Notes: generated from the sequence alone by a model not told the origin. Shown: positions 1 through 9,569, counted from the stretch's first letter. The stretch is DNA of 64,000 bases from Sinobacterium caligoides (GCF_003752585.1 NZ_RKHR01000004.1:310001-374000), one strand, 5' to 3'. Made by a program: numbers and translations.

Positions 1-1
1 T

Positions 2-478
2 ACCATTATAGGCCTATTCGACACAGGCTCTCCTATATTCATCCAAACCCGCGTCGGAAAAAACCAAAAGCCTTTTAAACTGATCAAGTTTCGCACTATG
101 TCTGTCGAAACCAAATCTGTTGCAAGTCATTTAGCCAACAACGCCTCGATCACTACACTGGGTAGCTTTCTTCGCAAGACTAAAATCGACGAGCTTCCAC
201 AGCTAATCAACGTACTCAAGGGTGAAATGAGTCTCGTCGGCCCACGACCGAACCTGTTCAATCAAGAAGAGCTAATCCAGGAGCGTGATTCACTCGGCGT
301 CTACAATGTACTGCCAGGCATCACCGGCTTAGCCCAGGTTCAAAACATCGACATGTCGACTCCGAAGCTGTTAGCTGAAACGGATAAACAAATGATCGAC
401 AGACTGAATATCAAAGACTACTTCAAATACATCATCATGACCGCCACGGGCAGCGGATCTGGAGATGCTGTGAAGTAA
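2..478 (+). CDS. Polyprenyl-phosphate sugar-1-phosphate transferase, 3' part (5' end outside window)
   Basis: Bacterial sugar transferase family (WcaJ/WbaP C-terminal domain). Such enzymes move a hexose-1-phosphate onto undecaprenyl phosphate at the inner membrane and so start O-antigen or exopolysaccharide units. The frame is open from base 2, well before the first ATG at 98, and that upstream stretch encodes [12 protein letters not shown] and KFRTM, both part of the family core, so the gene is cut by the window edge rather than starting at 98. Further on come [17 protein letters not shown] and PGITGLAQV, the usual catalytic segments. The N-terminal membrane helix must lie outside. The C-terminus ends in GSGDAVK. 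A polysaccharide gene cluster upstream is expected but not seen. The sugar specificity cannot be told. Confidence 0.9.
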   Translation, partial: TIIGLFDTGSPIFIQTRVGKNQKPFKLIKFRTMSVETKSVASHLANNASITTLGSFLRKTKIDELPQLINVLKGEMSLVGPRPNLFNQEELIQERDSLGVYNVLPGITGLAQVQNIDMSTPKLLAETDKQMIDRLNIKDYFKYIIMTATGSGSGDAVK

Positions 479-501
479 GCGTTATATTGCCAAGCCATAG
501 C

Positions 502-540
502 AAAGCCCACTAACCTCAGGCTCTGGGCTTTTTTTCTTTT
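502..540 (+). terminator. Rho-independent terminator of the sugar transferase gene
   Basis: Inverted repeat AAAGCCCA (502-509) and TGGGCTTT (524-531), with a 14-base loop, running into a T-rich tract. It lies 23 bases after the stop codon and probably ends the polysaccharide operon. Confidence 0.8.
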
Positions 541-677
541 AAATGACACTACCATACATTCTACCCTCTTCCCCATCCCGTCATTGCCGGGACATTATCT
601 TAGATCCAGCACTAGCACCGGCCGCTTAGCTATGGCAAGCTTTTACTATTGATAACATTTCTATTTAGGCACAACTC

Positions 678-1730
678 ATGACCAGTACCGACGACCTCCG
701 GATAAAAGAGATTAAAGAGCTCATCTCACCGGAACAGCTCATCGAACAACTTCCCGTCGACGCCAATGTCGCCGCCGTGGTCGAAGATGCTCGCAGCACC
801 ATCCACAACATCCTTCATGGCAACGACGACCGTGTTCTCGCTATCGTCGGCCCCTGCTCTATTCACGACCCCGCCGCCGCGATCGATTACGCTAAACAAC
901 TCAAGGCGCTGCGTGACGAGTTAAAGGACGATGTGTTTATCGTCATGCGTGTCTACTTTGAGAAGCCACGCACTACCGTCGGCTGGAAGGGCTTGATTAA
1001 CGACCCCGATCTCGACGATAGCTTTAAGATTAACAAGGGATTACAGCTCGCCCGCAACCTGCTCCTTGAGCTCAACGCTATGGGCCTGCCCGCCGGCAGT
1101 GAGTACCTTGATCTAATCAGCCCCCAATACATAGCCGACCTCATCAGCTGGGGCGCGATCGGCGCACGTACGACCGAAAGCCAGACACACCGCGAGCTCT
1201 CCTCCGGCCTGTCCTGCCCCGTTGGCTTCAAGAACGCTACCGACGGTGATATCCAGGTTGCCATCGATGCCATTAACTCCGCCTCACAACCACATAACTT
1301 TCTCTCCGTCACCAAGGGTGGTCGCTCCGCTATCTTCACCACTGGCGGCAACGAGGACTGCCACATCATCCTGCGAGGCGGTAAGCACCCGAACTACGAC
1401 ATGTTCTCCGTCGACGATACCTCGGCAATGTTGGAGAAGTCAGGCCTCAAGGCGCGCATCATGATTGACGCCAGCCATGCTAATTGCCGCAAGATCCCTT
1501 CGCGCCAAATCGACGTGGCTAACGACATCGCCAGCCAAGTCGCCAAGGGCAGCGAGGCGATCTTCGGCATCATGATTGAAAGCAACCTTGTTGAAGGCCG
1601 GCAGAATGTCATTGAGGGTAAGCCCTTGACCTACGGTCAGAGCATTACCGACCCCTGTATTAACATCGATGACACAGCTATCGTATTGCGTCAACTAGCC
1701 GCCTCCGTGCGTCAGCGTCGCCAGCGCTAA
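678..1730 (+). CDS. aroG: 3-deoxy-7-phosphoheptulonate (DAHP) synthase, type I, AroG-like
   Basis: Condenses phosphoenolpyruvate with erythrose 4-phosphate, the first step of the shikimate pathway; cytoplasmic. The 350 residues match the usual length of type I enzymes. GPCSIHDP carries the metal-binding Cys60; R91 and K96 lie in VMRVYFEKPRTTVGWKG; ARTTESQTHRE and PVGFKN follow; IDASHANCRK and MIESNL bring the His and Glu metal ligands. Around the feedback site it reads EYLDLISPQY, closer to phenylalanine-sensitive AroG than to AroF or AroH as I recall those sequences, so phenylalanine control is likely but not proven. It stands alone between a terminator and fusA2, so it appears monocistronic. 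No attenuator-type leader peptide was recognised upstream. Confidence 0.95.
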   Translation: MTSTDDLRIKEIKELISPEQLIEQLPVDANVAAVVEDARSTIHNILHGNDDRVLAIVGPCSIHDPAAAIDYAKQLKALRDELKDDVFIVMRVYFEKPRTTVGWKGLINDPDLDDSFKINKGLQLARNLLLELNAMGLPAGSEYLDLISPQYIADLISWGAIGARTTESQTHRELSSGLSCPVGFKNATDGDIQVAIDAINSASQPHNFLSVTKGGRSAIFTTGGNEDCHIILRGGKHPNYDMFSVDDTSAMLEKSGLKARIMIDASHANCRKIPSRQIDVANDIASQVAKGSEAIFGIMIESNLVEGRQNVIEGKPLTYGQSITDPCINIDDTAIVLRQLAASVRQRRQR

Positions 1731-1742
1731 GCCGCTAATCTT

Positions 1743-1763
1743 CGCTAGCGCCCTGCGTTAGCG
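1743..1763 (+). terminator. Stem-loop after aroG, possible terminator
   Basis: CGCTAGCG (1743-1750) pairs with CGTTAGCG (1756-1763) with one G-U pair and a five-base loop, 12 bases after the aroG stop. The next T run is more than 20 bases away, so it is not a classic intrinsic terminator; it may protect the 3' end. Confidence 0.4.
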
Positions 1764-1922
1764 AGATATCCCCCCCTCCACCAAGCTTTTTTTCATATAT
1801 TTATCGCAGTTAGCCATCTGTTAATATTCTCGACAAACATTCCTAAACAACTGATTGAAAAGGGAATTAGCTGACACCCTCAAGCTATCATTGAGTCTAG
1901 GTCAGGCTTTATAGCCCCTGAG

Positions 1923-1950
1923 TTGCTCTATAGGTAAAAAAAACGATAAT
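1923..1950 (+). promoter_or_regulatory. Candidate sigma-70 promoter of fusA2
   Basis: TTGCTC (1923-1928) and GATAAT (1945-1950) are separated by 16 bases, about 50 bases before the fusA2 start. A second -10-like TACAAT sits at 1970-1975 without a good -35. Assigned by eye only. Confidence 0.45.
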
Positions 1951-2002
1951 AATGTGACGCTACAATTGGTACAATCTGCGCCGAATTTTCTGTATCCAAT
2001 TT

Positions 2003-4108
2003 ATGAGTAAAACAATGGCTGATTTATCCCTTTATAGAAACATTGGTATCTTCGCCCACGTTGATGCCGGTAAGACGACAACAACTGAGCGTATCCTGAA
2101 GCTTACAGGTAAAATCCATAAGACCGGTGAAGTACATGACGGTGAGTCAACCACTGACTTCATGGAACAGGAAGCCGAGCGCGGTATTACTATCCAGTCA
2201 GCGGCGACAACCTGCTTCTGGAAAGACCACCGCATGAACATCATCGATACTCCTGGCCACGTTGACTTCACCGTTGAAGTTTATCGTTCGCTGAAAGTAT
2301 TGGACGGCGGTGTTGGTGTCTTCTGTGGCTCTGGTGGTGTTGAGCCTCAGTCTGAAACCAACTGGCGCTACGCTAACGACTCTGAAGTTGCCCGTATCAT
2401 CTTCGTCAACAAGCTTGACCGTATGGGTGCTGACTTCCTTCGTGTCGTTGGACAGATTGAGAACGTATTGGGTGCCAACCCAATGGTAATGACGCTACCT
2501 ATCGGTATCGAAGAGAACTTCACGGGTCTTGTTGACCTGCTTTCTCGCACCGCTTACCAGTGGGATGACTCGGGCCTACCTGAGAACTTCGAGATCATCG
2601 ATATCCCTGCTGATATGGCTGACCAAGTTGAAGAGTACCGCGAGAAGTTGATCGAGATGGCTGTCGAGCAAGACGACGACCTGATGGAAGCTTACATGGA
2701 AGGTGAAGAGCCTTCTATCGATGACATCAAGCGCTGCATCCGTAAGGGTACTCGCACCATGGACTTCTTCCCGACTTACTGTGGTTCTGCTTTCAAGAAC
2801 AAGGGTGTTCAGCTCATTCTTGACGCTGTTATCGATTACCTTCCTTCACCAACAGAGGTTGACCCACAGCCACTGACTGATGCAGAAGGTACACCTACCG
2901 GTGAAGTAGCAAATGTTACTGTCGATGAGCCTTTCCGCGCACTTGCCTTTAAGATCATGGATGACCGTTTCGGTGCCCTGACCTTTATCCGTATCTACTC
3001 TGGTGTATTGAACAAGGGTGACACCATCCTTAACTCTTTCACCGGTAAGACTGAGCGTATCGGCCGTATGGTTGAAATGCACGCCGATGAGCGTACTGAG
3101 CTAAGTACCGCTCAGGCTGGCGACATTATCGCTATTGTCGGCATGAAGAACGTACAGACAGGTCACACCCTTTGTGATCCAAAGCATGAATGTACACTTG
3201 AGCCAATGGTCTTCCCAGAGCCTGTTATCTCTATCGCCGTAACACCAAAAGACAAGGGCGGCGTTGAGAAAATGGGTATCGCTATCGGTAAGATGGTTGC
3301 TGAAGATCCTACCTTCCTCGTTCACACCGACGAAGAGTCTGGCCAGACTATCCTCCGCGGCATGGGTGAGCTTCACCTAGACATCAAGGTTGATATCCTG
3401 AAGCGTACCTACGGTGTTGATCTTGAGGTTGGCGAGCCAATGGTTGCCTACCGTGAAACCATCACCCTCGAAGTTGATGACAGCTACACACACAAGAAGC
3501 AGTCTGGTGGTTCTGGTCAGTTCGGTAAGATCGACTACCGTATCAAGCCCGGCGAGCTGGGTTCTGGTTTCACCTTCGGCTCTAAGGTTGTCGGTGGTAA
3601 CGTACCTAAGGAATTCTGGCCTGCTGTTGAGAAAGGCTTCAAGAGCATGATGGATACCGGTCCTCTAGCTGGCTTCCCTGTTCTCGATGTTGAGGTTGAG
3701 CTTTACGACGGTGGCTTCCACGCCGTTGACTCCTCGGCTATCGCGTTCGAAATCGCTGCAAAAGGTGCCTTCCGTCAGTCTATGCCTAAAGCCGGTCCTC
3801 AGTTGATCGAGCCTATCATGGCTGTTGATGTATTCACTCCAGACGACCACGTTGGTGACGTCATCGGCGACCTTAACCGTCGTCGCGGTATGATCAAGGA
3901 CCAAGAAGCTGGTGTTTCTGGTGTTCGTATCAAGGCTGATGTACCGCTATCTGAGATGTTCGGTTACATCGGACACCTACGTACTATCACCTCTGGTCGT
4001 GGTCAGTTCTCTATGGAGTTCGCACACTACAGCCCTTGCCCTCAGAACGTAGCCACCAAGGTTATCGAAGACGAGAAGGCACGTCAGGAAGCTAAGCGTA
4101 AGAAGTAA
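2003..4108 (+). CDS. fusA2: Elongation factor G, second (stand-alone) copy
   Basis: Translational GTPase that drives ribosomal translocation or ribosome recycling. G-domain motifs are complete: [12 protein letters not shown] (G1), DTPGHVDF (G3), NKLDRMGAD (G4). The 701 residues cover all five EF-G domains, with the domain IV region ([13 protein letters not shown]) and a lysine-rich end. It is not flanked by rpsL, rpsG or tuf as the str-operon fusA is, and it resembles the FusA2 form found beside the main copy in Pseudomonas, Vibrio and Shewanella; the main copy should be elsewhere. Codon use is strongly biased, as in highly expressed genes. ATG at 2003 was taken; ATG at 2015 is an alternative, and neither has a clear ribosome binding site. 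Confidence 0.93.
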   Translation: MSKTMADLSLYRNIGIFAHVDAGKTTTTERILKLTGKIHKTGEVHDGESTTDFMEQEAERGITIQSAATTCFWKDHRMNIIDTPGHVDFTVEVYRSLKVLDGGVGVFCGSGGVEPQSETNWRYANDSEVARIIFVNKLDRMGADFLRVVGQIENVLGANPMVMTLPIGIEENFTGLVDLLSRTAYQWDDSGLPENFEIIDIPADMADQVEEYREKLIEMAVEQDDDLMEAYMEGEEPSIDDIKRCIRKGTRTMDFFPTYCGSAFKNKGVQLILDAVIDYLPSPTEVDPQPLTDAEGTPTGEVANVTVDEPFRALAFKIMDDRFGALTFIRIYSGVLNKGDTILNSFTGKTERIGRMVEMHADERTELSTAQAGDIIAIVGMKNVQTGHTLCDPKHECTLEPMVFPEPVISIAVTPKDKGGVEKMGIAIGKMVAEDPTFLVHTDEESGQTILRGMGELHLDIKVDILKRTYGVDLEVGEPMVAYRETITLEVDDSYTHKKQSGGSGQFGKIDYRIKPGELGSGFTFGSKVVGGNVPKEFWPAVEKGFKSMMDTGPLAGFPVLDVEVELYDGGFHAVDSSAIAFEIAAKGAFRQSMPKAGPQLIEPIMAVDVFTPDDHVGDVIGDLNRRRGMIKDQEAGVSGVRIKADVPLSEMFGYIGHLRTITSGRGQFSMEFAHYSPCPQNVATKVIEDEKARQEAKRKK

Positions 4109-4134
4109 TATTCTTACGACTTAATGCTTTACTA

Positions 4135-4168
4135 AAAAGCCCGCTGGCTCAACCCAGCGGGCTTTTTT
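4135..4168 (+). terminator. Rho-independent terminator of fusA2
   Basis: Arms AAAAGCCCGCTGG (4135-4147) and CCAGCGGGCTTTT (4154-4166) form a perfect 13-base-pair stem with a six-base loop followed by T residues. Textbook intrinsic terminator. Confidence 0.95.
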
Positions 4169-4316
4169 GTGCACGCTAGAAATATCTTTATACTATATAT
4201 ACACCTTTATTTGCGCGCCTAAGTCAAAGTGGTATAAAAAACCGACAGTTGCCCGTCTTTTCTAAACGGTGTATTTTATACCAGTCAGTTTTGCGACTAT
4301 TAAAGGAATAATTAGT

Positions 4317-4706
4317 ATGATTAAAAGACAATTGACCACTCTTACGCTACCCGTTGCCCTCAGCCTATTAATATCAGGCTGTGAATCAATACCGACAATG
4401 AGTAAAGATGACAGCAGTAAGAAAAGCAATACAGAGACCGTACAGCAAGAGCAGGCTAAAGCACCCGCTGGAAGCAAATTTGCCAAACTCAGCGTAGGCA
4501 TGAGTAAAACGCAAGTTACCGACTTGATCGGTATCTGGAGCGACTACGAAGTTTACAGTACTGGCAAAGCCTACATCCCTTTCTATCACGGTAAAGATAA
4601 GGTGCGTACAACGCTCTACTACAAGAACGAAGGCATCATTGTTATTGGTGGCAACGATCGTGTTGTGTCAATCAACTATGACGCCAAGGAAGACGGCTAC
4701 AAATAA
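4317..4706 (+). CDS. Small outer-membrane-type lipoprotein, BamE/SmpA-like fold suspected
   Basis: The ATG at 4317 was chosen over the longer frame opening at 4269 because AAAGGA (4302-4307) sits nine bases before it and the protein then starts with a lipoprotein signal. The product is 129 residues: MIKRQ, a hydrophobic stretch, then the lipobox-like ISGC with Cys22. The residue after Cys is Glu, not Asp, which favours sorting to the outer membrane. A Ser/Lys/Gln-rich linker follows to about residue 55, then KLSVGMSKTQVTDLIG, the opening pattern of BamE/SmpA-like small domains. Function is unknown; the BamE likeness is inferred from pattern only. It lies between two terminators, so it is a single-gene unit. 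Confidence 0.8.
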   Translation: MIKRQLTTLTLPVALSLLISGCESIPTMSKDDSSKKSNTETVQQEQAKAPAGSKFAKLSVGMSKTQVTDLIGIWSDYEVYSTGKAYIPFYHGKDKVRTTLYYKNEGIIVIGGNDRVVSINYDAKEDGYK

Positions 4707-4730
4707 AAAGCAAGTTAGCTAAGCACTAGC

Positions 4731-4763
4731 CCGCCCCAACGCACTCTGCTGGAGCGGTCTTTC
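4731..4763. terminator. Hairpin between convergent lipoprotein and P450 genes
   Basis: CCGCCCCA (4731-4738) and TGGAGCGG (4750-4757) pair with a single mismatch, followed on the plus strand by TCTTTCTT. It sits between two converging genes and may stop both transcripts. Confidence 0.5.
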
Positions 4764-5948
4764 TTATCGCGCAAACCTCACCTTCATCTGACTAAAACCA
4801 CGTACATTGCCAGAGTGCACGCGCACTAATGAATCCTCATCGATGCGGTAGCTTCGATAAGCTTTGAACAACTCCTCCATACAGACCCGCCCCTCTAGTC
4901 GCGCCAATGCCGCCCCCAGGCAGAAATGCACCCCTTTGCCAAAGGCAATATTATTACGGAAGTCACGGTCAATATTATATTGCTCAGGCCGCTCAAAAAA
5001 TGACGGATCGCGATTCGCCGCACCGATCAACAGCGCGACCTTCACTCCTTTGGGGATGGTGACGCCATGCAGCGTGGTATCTTCCATGGTCAGGCGATAG
5101 AGGATCTGCGAGGAGCTATCAAAGCGTGTCGTCTCCTCGATCCAGTTCGGTATATTGCCATGGTCCACCTGTACTTTAGAGAATTCACTAGGGTACTTCT
5201 GCCCCCAATACAAAGCGTTAGCCAGAAGCTTCGTTGTGGTCTCATTGCCAGCGACACTCATTAAAAACAAGAAGCTGACAATCTCTTCATCGTCTAAACG
5301 CTCCCCGTCTAGCTCAGCCGTTAGCATCGAAGTCGTTAGGTCGTCGCCATGACCAGTCTTACGTCGCTCCTTCACCATGTCGCCAAAATATCCCAGTAAG
5401 CCGAGAGAACCCTCGATTGCCTTAGGGGGGATATCTGGGGAGCCGTCAACACGCTCAATTAAGTCATTCGCCCAGCCGCGAATCATATCTCGGTCGCAAG
5501 CAGGCACACCGATCATTTCGCTGATAAGATCCATAGGGACTTTACCGGCAAACTGCTCGATAAAATCAACCTCACTATCCTCAGGGAAGTCGGCGATATA
5601 TTGCTGGCACATGCGCTGCAATATCGGTTCCTGTTCGATAATACGGCGTGGCGTGAAGACTTTCCGCACAATGCCTCGAACCGCCTGTTGCCGCGGTGGA
5701 TCCTGCCCCAGCATCGAGAACACCTTGCTCACATCCGCACTCACATTCTCTAGGGCGACACCGGCGCTGCTTGAGAAGACCGGCCAATTCTTAAAGGCAT
5801 TCACCACATCTTCATATCGTGACAACGCATAGAAGTTTAACGACGGGTTATGGTAGACCGGGTGCTCTTCACGCAACTGTTGATAGATAGGGTAAGGGTC
5901 ATCATGAAAAGCCCAGTCATACGGGTTAAATAGTTCAATATTGCTCAT
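4764..5948 (-). CDS. Cytochrome P450 (bacterial soluble class)
   Basis: Haem-thiolate monooxygenase, 394 residues, no membrane anchor. Visible landmarks: I-helix AGNETTT (233-239), the ExxR pair as EETTR (E272, R275), and the haem loop FGKGVHFCLG with axial Cys343. The C-helix normally reads DPPxHxxxR; here it is DPPRQQAVR, so the usual His is Gln87, a change next to the haem propionates. No ferredoxin or ferredoxin reductase gene lies nearby, so redox partners must come from elsewhere. It is the last gene of a six-gene operon, seven bases after the preceding stop. Substrate unknown; the CYP family cannot be named from sequence reading alone. Confidence 0.95.
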   Translation of the reverse strand: MSNIELFNPYDWAFHDDPYPIYQQLREEHPVYHNPSLNFYALSRYEDVVNAFKNWPVFSSSAGVALENVSADVSKVFSMLGQDPPRQQAVRGIVRKVFTPRRIIEQEPILQRMCQQYIADFPEDSEVDFIEQFAGKVPMDLISEMIGVPACDRDMIRGWANDLIERVDGSPDIPPKAIEGSLGLLGYFGDMVKERRKTGHGDDLTTSMLTAELDGERLDDEEIVSFLFLMSVAGNETTTKLLANALYWGQKYPSEFSKVQVDHGNIPNWIEETTRFDSSSQILYRLTMEDTTLHGVTIPKGVKVALLIGAANRDPSFFERPEQYNIDRDFRNNIAFGKGVHFCLGAALARLEGRVCMEELFKAYRSYRIDEDSLVRVHSGNVRGFSQMKVRFAR

Positions 5949-5955
5949 AAGACAC

Positions 5956-6321
5956 CTATTGCTCCTTAAATTCTTTCGCTAGCCCCATCAGCGACATCCG
6001 CAGCCTGGATGCCTTGGGGTAACCAACATATTGCGTCATGAAACGAATGCCTTCCTCGAGCTGCTCATAACTAAGCTCGCCCCGTGTCATCGCACACTTC
6101 GCTTGAATGGTGAAAGTCATCTCCTCTCCCTGGGCAATAATGGCTCCCAGTAACATCAAGCGTCGCTGCTCTATCGATAACGTACTATTAGCCCATAACT
6201 CTCCAAACAAGTTTTCTAACATTGCATCGAAGAAACTGTCTTCCCCCTCTGCTGGCGGCTCCGGCAAGGTATTGCAGTAAACCGTTTTATACATCTCCAA
6301 ACCTATCTGACGTTTCGACAC
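5956..6321 (-). CDS. Carboxymuconolactone decarboxylase-like (CMD/AhpD family) protein
   Basis: A small alpha-helical protein of the CMD family. GTG at 6321 is preferred (121 residues) because a strong GGAGAGG lies five bases upstream; the longer frame only opens with TTG at 6360. The core LMLLGAIIAQGEEM then RGELSYEQLEEGI and QYVGYPKASRLRM follows the family plan of a helix bundle ending in YxGxPxA. The CxxC peroxidase pair of AhpD is absent, so a thiol peroxidase role is unlikely; a lactone or oxoacid decarboxylation, or a ring-handling step, fits the operon better. Sits between an SDR and the P450 in the same operon. Exact reaction unknown. Confidence 0.75.
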   Translation of the reverse strand: MSKRQIGLEMYKTVYCNTLPEPPAEGEDSFFDAMLENLFGELWANSTLSIEQRRLMLLGAIIAQGEEMTFTIQAKCAMTRGELSYEQLEEGIRFMTQYVGYPKASRLRMSLMGLAKEFKEQ

Positions 6322-6384
6322 TTGCGCCTCTCCTGTTTTATTTATCTCTGTCGCCACCAACGGATAGCAAATTGCAGCCCAACG

Positions 6385-7131
6385 CTACACTCTCATATAC
6401 TGACCGCCATCAACACTCATCACCTGCCCTGTCACCCAGGACGCCTCATCAGAGAGCAAAAATAGCACGGCCTCCGCCAAATCCTCCGGCGTACCTAAAC
6501 GAGAAATAGGCATACCCTTGGCAATTTCGTCAGCATAATCACCCGCGACATTGCGTAGCGCTTTTGTTTCAGTAGGCCCCGGCGCAATTGCGTTAATACG
6601 GATTTTTCGCCAGCCAAGCTCACGTGCTAACGAGCATGTAATACCATTGACGGCGAGTTTAGCTACCCCATAAAACCCCATGTTCATCCAAGCCGCTGTA
6701 GACGACTGATTAACAATCGCACCACCACCGCGTTTATCCATATGCGATACCACGGCACGCGTCATAATCAGGCAACCATGGGCATTAACACGCATAAATT
6801 TCTCAAGGTAGTCCATGTCCACATCGAGATAACCTTGGACCTTCATCTCACCAAAAATAGCTGCATTATTTACCAGGTAGTCAATGCCACCAAAAGCTTT
6901 CACCGCCTGTTCACAGCAAGCCGCTGCCGAGTCTTCACAGCCGACGTCGGTTTTAACAAAAATAGCCTGGCCACCAGCAGCAATAATTTCATCGACGACA
7001 CGCTGCCCTTCCTCGACATTGAGGTCAGCAACGACAACCTTCATGCCGCGCTGGGCAAAACACCTGGCATAGCCCTCACCAATATCACCACCGGCTCCGG
7101 TCACCACGATAACTTTATTATTAAAGTCCAT
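6385..7131 (-). CDS. Short-chain dehydrogenase/reductase, classical SDR (first of two)
   Basis: NAD(P)-dependent oxidoreductase, 248 residues from ATG at 7131, which has AGGA six bases upstream; the ATG at 7137 abuts that site. Cofactor motif TGAGGDIGEG near residue 10, NNAA near 87, catalytic Ser in NQSSTAAW and the YxxxK pair as YGVAK. An acidic residue after strand 2 (VVADLN) suggests NAD rather than NADP. The end, GQVMSVDGGQ, is typical of FabG-like SDRs. It lies in the P450 operon beside a second SDR and an aldehyde dehydrogenase, so it probably oxidises an alcohol made by the P450 or an intermediate further on. Substrate unknown. Confidence 0.9.
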   Translation of the reverse strand: MDFNNKVIVVTGAGGDIGEGYARCFAQRGMKVVVADLNVEEGQRVVDEIIAAGGQAIFVKTDVGCEDSAAACCEQAVKAFGGIDYLVNNAAIFGEMKVQGYLDVDMDYLEKFMRVNAHGCLIMTRAVVSHMDKRGGGAIVNQSSTAAWMNMGFYGVAKLAVNGITCSLARELGWRKIRINAIAPGPTETKALRNVAGDYADEIAKGMPISRLGTPEDLAEAVLFLLSDEASWVTGQVMSVDGGQYMRV

Positions 7132-7168
7132 GTTCATTCCTGTATGTATTAAGCAAGGTGATAGTTAT

Positions 7169-7963
7169 TTAAAAAACCACTTTATCGATGCGATGGCTCG
7201 GGCGTATTTCCAACAAATCGATAGAGACGCCCTTTGGGCTAGACAGGCAATACAGCACACTCTCGGCGACCTGCTCCGGCGTCATGCCGTCGTAGGTGTA
7301 CGGGCCAAAATCTTGCCACTCCTTTAACGCCTCACCTAAGTGATCAAAATCAATGCCTGAAGAAAAGTCTGTCTCCATCGAGCCACCTGGCCGCACAATA
7401 CTGACACCAATATCATCCCCCTGAAGCTCTCGTCTTAAGTCTCGCGAGTAACGCTCAACAGCAGCCTTCGTCGCCGCATAGACAGACATGTGCACCATCT
7501 CATCGTGATGGTAAGCTGTCGCCGAAGAGACATTGATAATACGTGCGTTTGCTGCATGACGTAAAAAAGGAATCGCCGCGCGGGTGCAATACACCGTGCC
7601 TAGCAAGTTAGTGTTGATCTGTAGTTTGATATCGTCATCGCGCATCTTTTCAGTTTTCGCAACACGGCCTAAGCCAGCATTGTTAACCAGCCCATCAAGC
7701 CCGCCAAAGTGCTCGGCAACCTCGGTCACTGCCGCATTCACTTCCTCACTTTCTGCCACATCAGCCCTTGCAGTAAAAAGCCGACCTTGGCGCGAGGAAT
7801 CTTGTGCACACAAAGCATTAACAGCTTCCTTCATTGCCTCCTCTCCACGCCCCAAAACCCCCACCTTGGCTCCTGCATCCAGCAGCATGGTTGTCATCGC
7901 CAAACCAAAGCCCTTCGAGCCACCTGTAACAATAAAGATTTTATCCTGTAATACTCCTTGCAC
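7169..7963 (-). CDS. Short-chain dehydrogenase/reductase (second SDR of the P450 operon)
   Basis: 264 residues starting from GTG at 7963, supported by GAGGAG a few bases upstream. Motifs: TGGSKGFGLA for cofactor, NNAGLGR, a catalytic SSATAYH segment, and YAATK as the YxxxK pair. The protein diverges from the first SDR and continues to a tail (IRPSHRIDKVVF) unlike FabG, so it is not a recent duplicate of its neighbour. Gaps of 37 bases to the next gene and 50 bases to the aldehyde dehydrogenase are consistent with one transcript. Likely another alcohol/ketone step in the same route; no substrate can be named. Confidence 0.88.
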   Translation of the reverse strand: MQGVLQDKIFIVTGGSKGFGLAMTTMLLDAGAKVGVLGRGEEAMKEAVNALCAQDSSRQGRLFTARADVAESEEVNAAVTEVAEHFGGLDGLVNNAGLGRVAKTEKMRDDDIKLQINTNLLGTVYCTRAAIPFLRHAANARIINVSSATAYHHDEMVHMSVYAATKAAVERYSRDLRRELQGDDIGVSIVRPGGSMETDFSSGIDFDHLGEALKEWQDFGPYTYDGMTPEQVAESVLYCLSSPKGVSIDLLEIRPSHRIDKVVF

Positions 7964-8013
7964 AGCACTCTCCTCAATGTGTCTTTTTATTTTTTAATCG
8001 AATCAATACGACA

Positions 8014-9507
8014 TTACGCGCCGATGGCAATCGTCTTCGTCTCTAAGTATTCAGCAAACCCCTCTGCACCCATTTCACGACCGATACCGCTTTGTTTATA
8101 GCCACCAAAAGGTACATCGGGAGCCAGAAAGTTACCGTTATTAACGTTCACGATACCGGCACGAATGCCTCGAGCAAATGCGATCGCACGCGCCTCGTCG
8201 GCAGAGTTAACCACCGCGCCTAAACCATACTGACTATCGTTGGCAATACGCAGTGCATCCGCTTCGTCGGTATACGGTATGATCGTCAACACCGGCCCAA
8301 ACACCTCTTCGCGCGCCACACAAGTCGTCGCCGTTTCATCGACGAAGATCGTGGGCTGTACATAGAAGCCCTGCAGTAGTTCGTCTGGAGTTCCCCCGCC
8401 TTTAATCAATCGCGCCCCCTCTTGCTTCGCCTGCTCGATCATCGATAGCACACGCTGACGCTGACGCTCATTAATCAACGGCCCCATAATCGCCCCCGGT
8501 GCCTCCGGGTCGCCATAACTAATAAAATCGAAGTAACTGCACAGCAACCCTTCAACCTCTTCGAGACGCTGCTGCGGTACAAGCACACGCGTGGCAATCA
8601 CACAGCCCTGGCCCGCATGAAAACACACGGCGAGACAATTCAATAATGCCGAAGAGAAATCGGCATCGTCTAATAAAATATGCGGTGACTTACCACCAAG
8701 CTCTAAAAAGACTCGCTTAACACTACCACTGGCATCACTCATCACCTGCTTGCCGACCGCCGTCGAGCCAGTAAAAGACACTACGTCGATGCGCGGGTCT
8801 CGGCACAACAAGCCTCCTAACGTCTTTGCATTATTGGCCGTCAAAACATTAAACACGCCGGCAGGCAGTCCACACCCATGTGCAATACGACCCAACAATG
8901 CCGCCGACCATGGGGTATCCGGTGCCGCTTTCAACACCACGGTACAACCCGCCGCCAACGCCGGCATAACCTTAGCGAGAATAATTTGTAGCGGAAAATT
9001 CCATGGCGTGATCGCCGCAACCACCCCCGCAGCCTCCTTGCAGACAAGCCGGCGGCTCGTGCTACCGAGCGAGTTCAACGTATACTCACCTAAGTCTTGC
9101 TGCCACTCAAATTGCTCCAGGTAATCGAGACACCAAGTTGCCATCTCGACCGGGCCATTGACCTGTACCGTCTCGGCGTTATGGCGTGTCGACCCCGCCT
9201 CCGCTACGACTGCATCCTGTAGTGGCTTCAGCTGCCGCAGCATCGCCCGCTGAAAACGACGTAGACACTGTAGGCGAAAGGCGTGGTTCGTCGACCAATC
9301 TGTCTGATCAAAAGCGACTCTCGCCGCGACGATGGCAGCCTCGCAATCCTGCGCACTTGCATCTGCAGCAATACCGATGACCTTGCCCGTAGCGGGCGAA
9401 ATGTTGCTGTAGTGTGAGTCAGCAAACTGCATTTGACCGTTGATATACAGTCTCGCTTCGCCATATAGCGGCTGCTCGACATTACCATCCCTACTGTCCA
9501 CGCCCAT
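8014..9507 (-). CDS. NAD(P)-dependent aldehyde dehydrogenase
   Basis: 497 residues, standard length for the ALDH superfamily. Catalytic Cys302 in GQGC, general base Glu269 in LELGGKSP, oxyanion Asn170 in PWNFPLQ, and the cofactor loop FTGSTAVGK near 245-253 are all present, so it should be active. It oxidises an aldehyde to the acid or CoA-ready acid in the pathway of the P450 operon. ATG at 9507 has an AGGT-type site upstream. Gene order (alcohol dehydrogenases then ALDH) fits stepwise oxidation of a methyl or hydroxymethyl group. The substrate is not known. Confidence 0.95.
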   Translation of the reverse strand: MGVDSRDGNVEQPLYGEARLYINGQMQFADSHYSNISPATGKVIGIAADASAQDCEAAIVAARVAFDQTDWSTNHAFRLQCLRRFQRAMLRQLKPLQDAVVAEAGSTRHNAETVQVNGPVEMATWCLDYLEQFEWQQDLGEYTLNSLGSTSRRLVCKEAAGVVAAITPWNFPLQIILAKVMPALAAGCTVVLKAAPDTPWSAALLGRIAHGCGLPAGVFNVLTANNAKTLGGLLCRDPRIDVVSFTGSTAVGKQVMSDASGSVKRVFLELGGKSPHILLDDADFSSALLNCLAVCFHAGQGCVIATRVLVPQQRLEEVEGLLCSYFDFISYGDPEAPGAIMGPLINERQRQRVLSMIEQAKQEGARLIKGGGTPDELLQGFYVQPTIFVDETATTCVAREEVFGPVLTIIPYTDEADALRIANDSQYGLGAVVNSADEARAIAFARGIRAGIVNVNNGNFLAPDVPFGGYKQSGIGREMGAEGFAEYLETKTIAIGA

Positions 9508-9569
9508 TTTTTTACCTATTCATTAGGTTAATTTTTTATTCAACACTAATCTGTATCGTTAGCAACGTT

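Noticed and set aside
953-1369. Antisense open frames inside aroG, fusA2, the liu genes and others
   Set aside because: They mirror well-supported genes, have no start signals, and show no recognisable domains.
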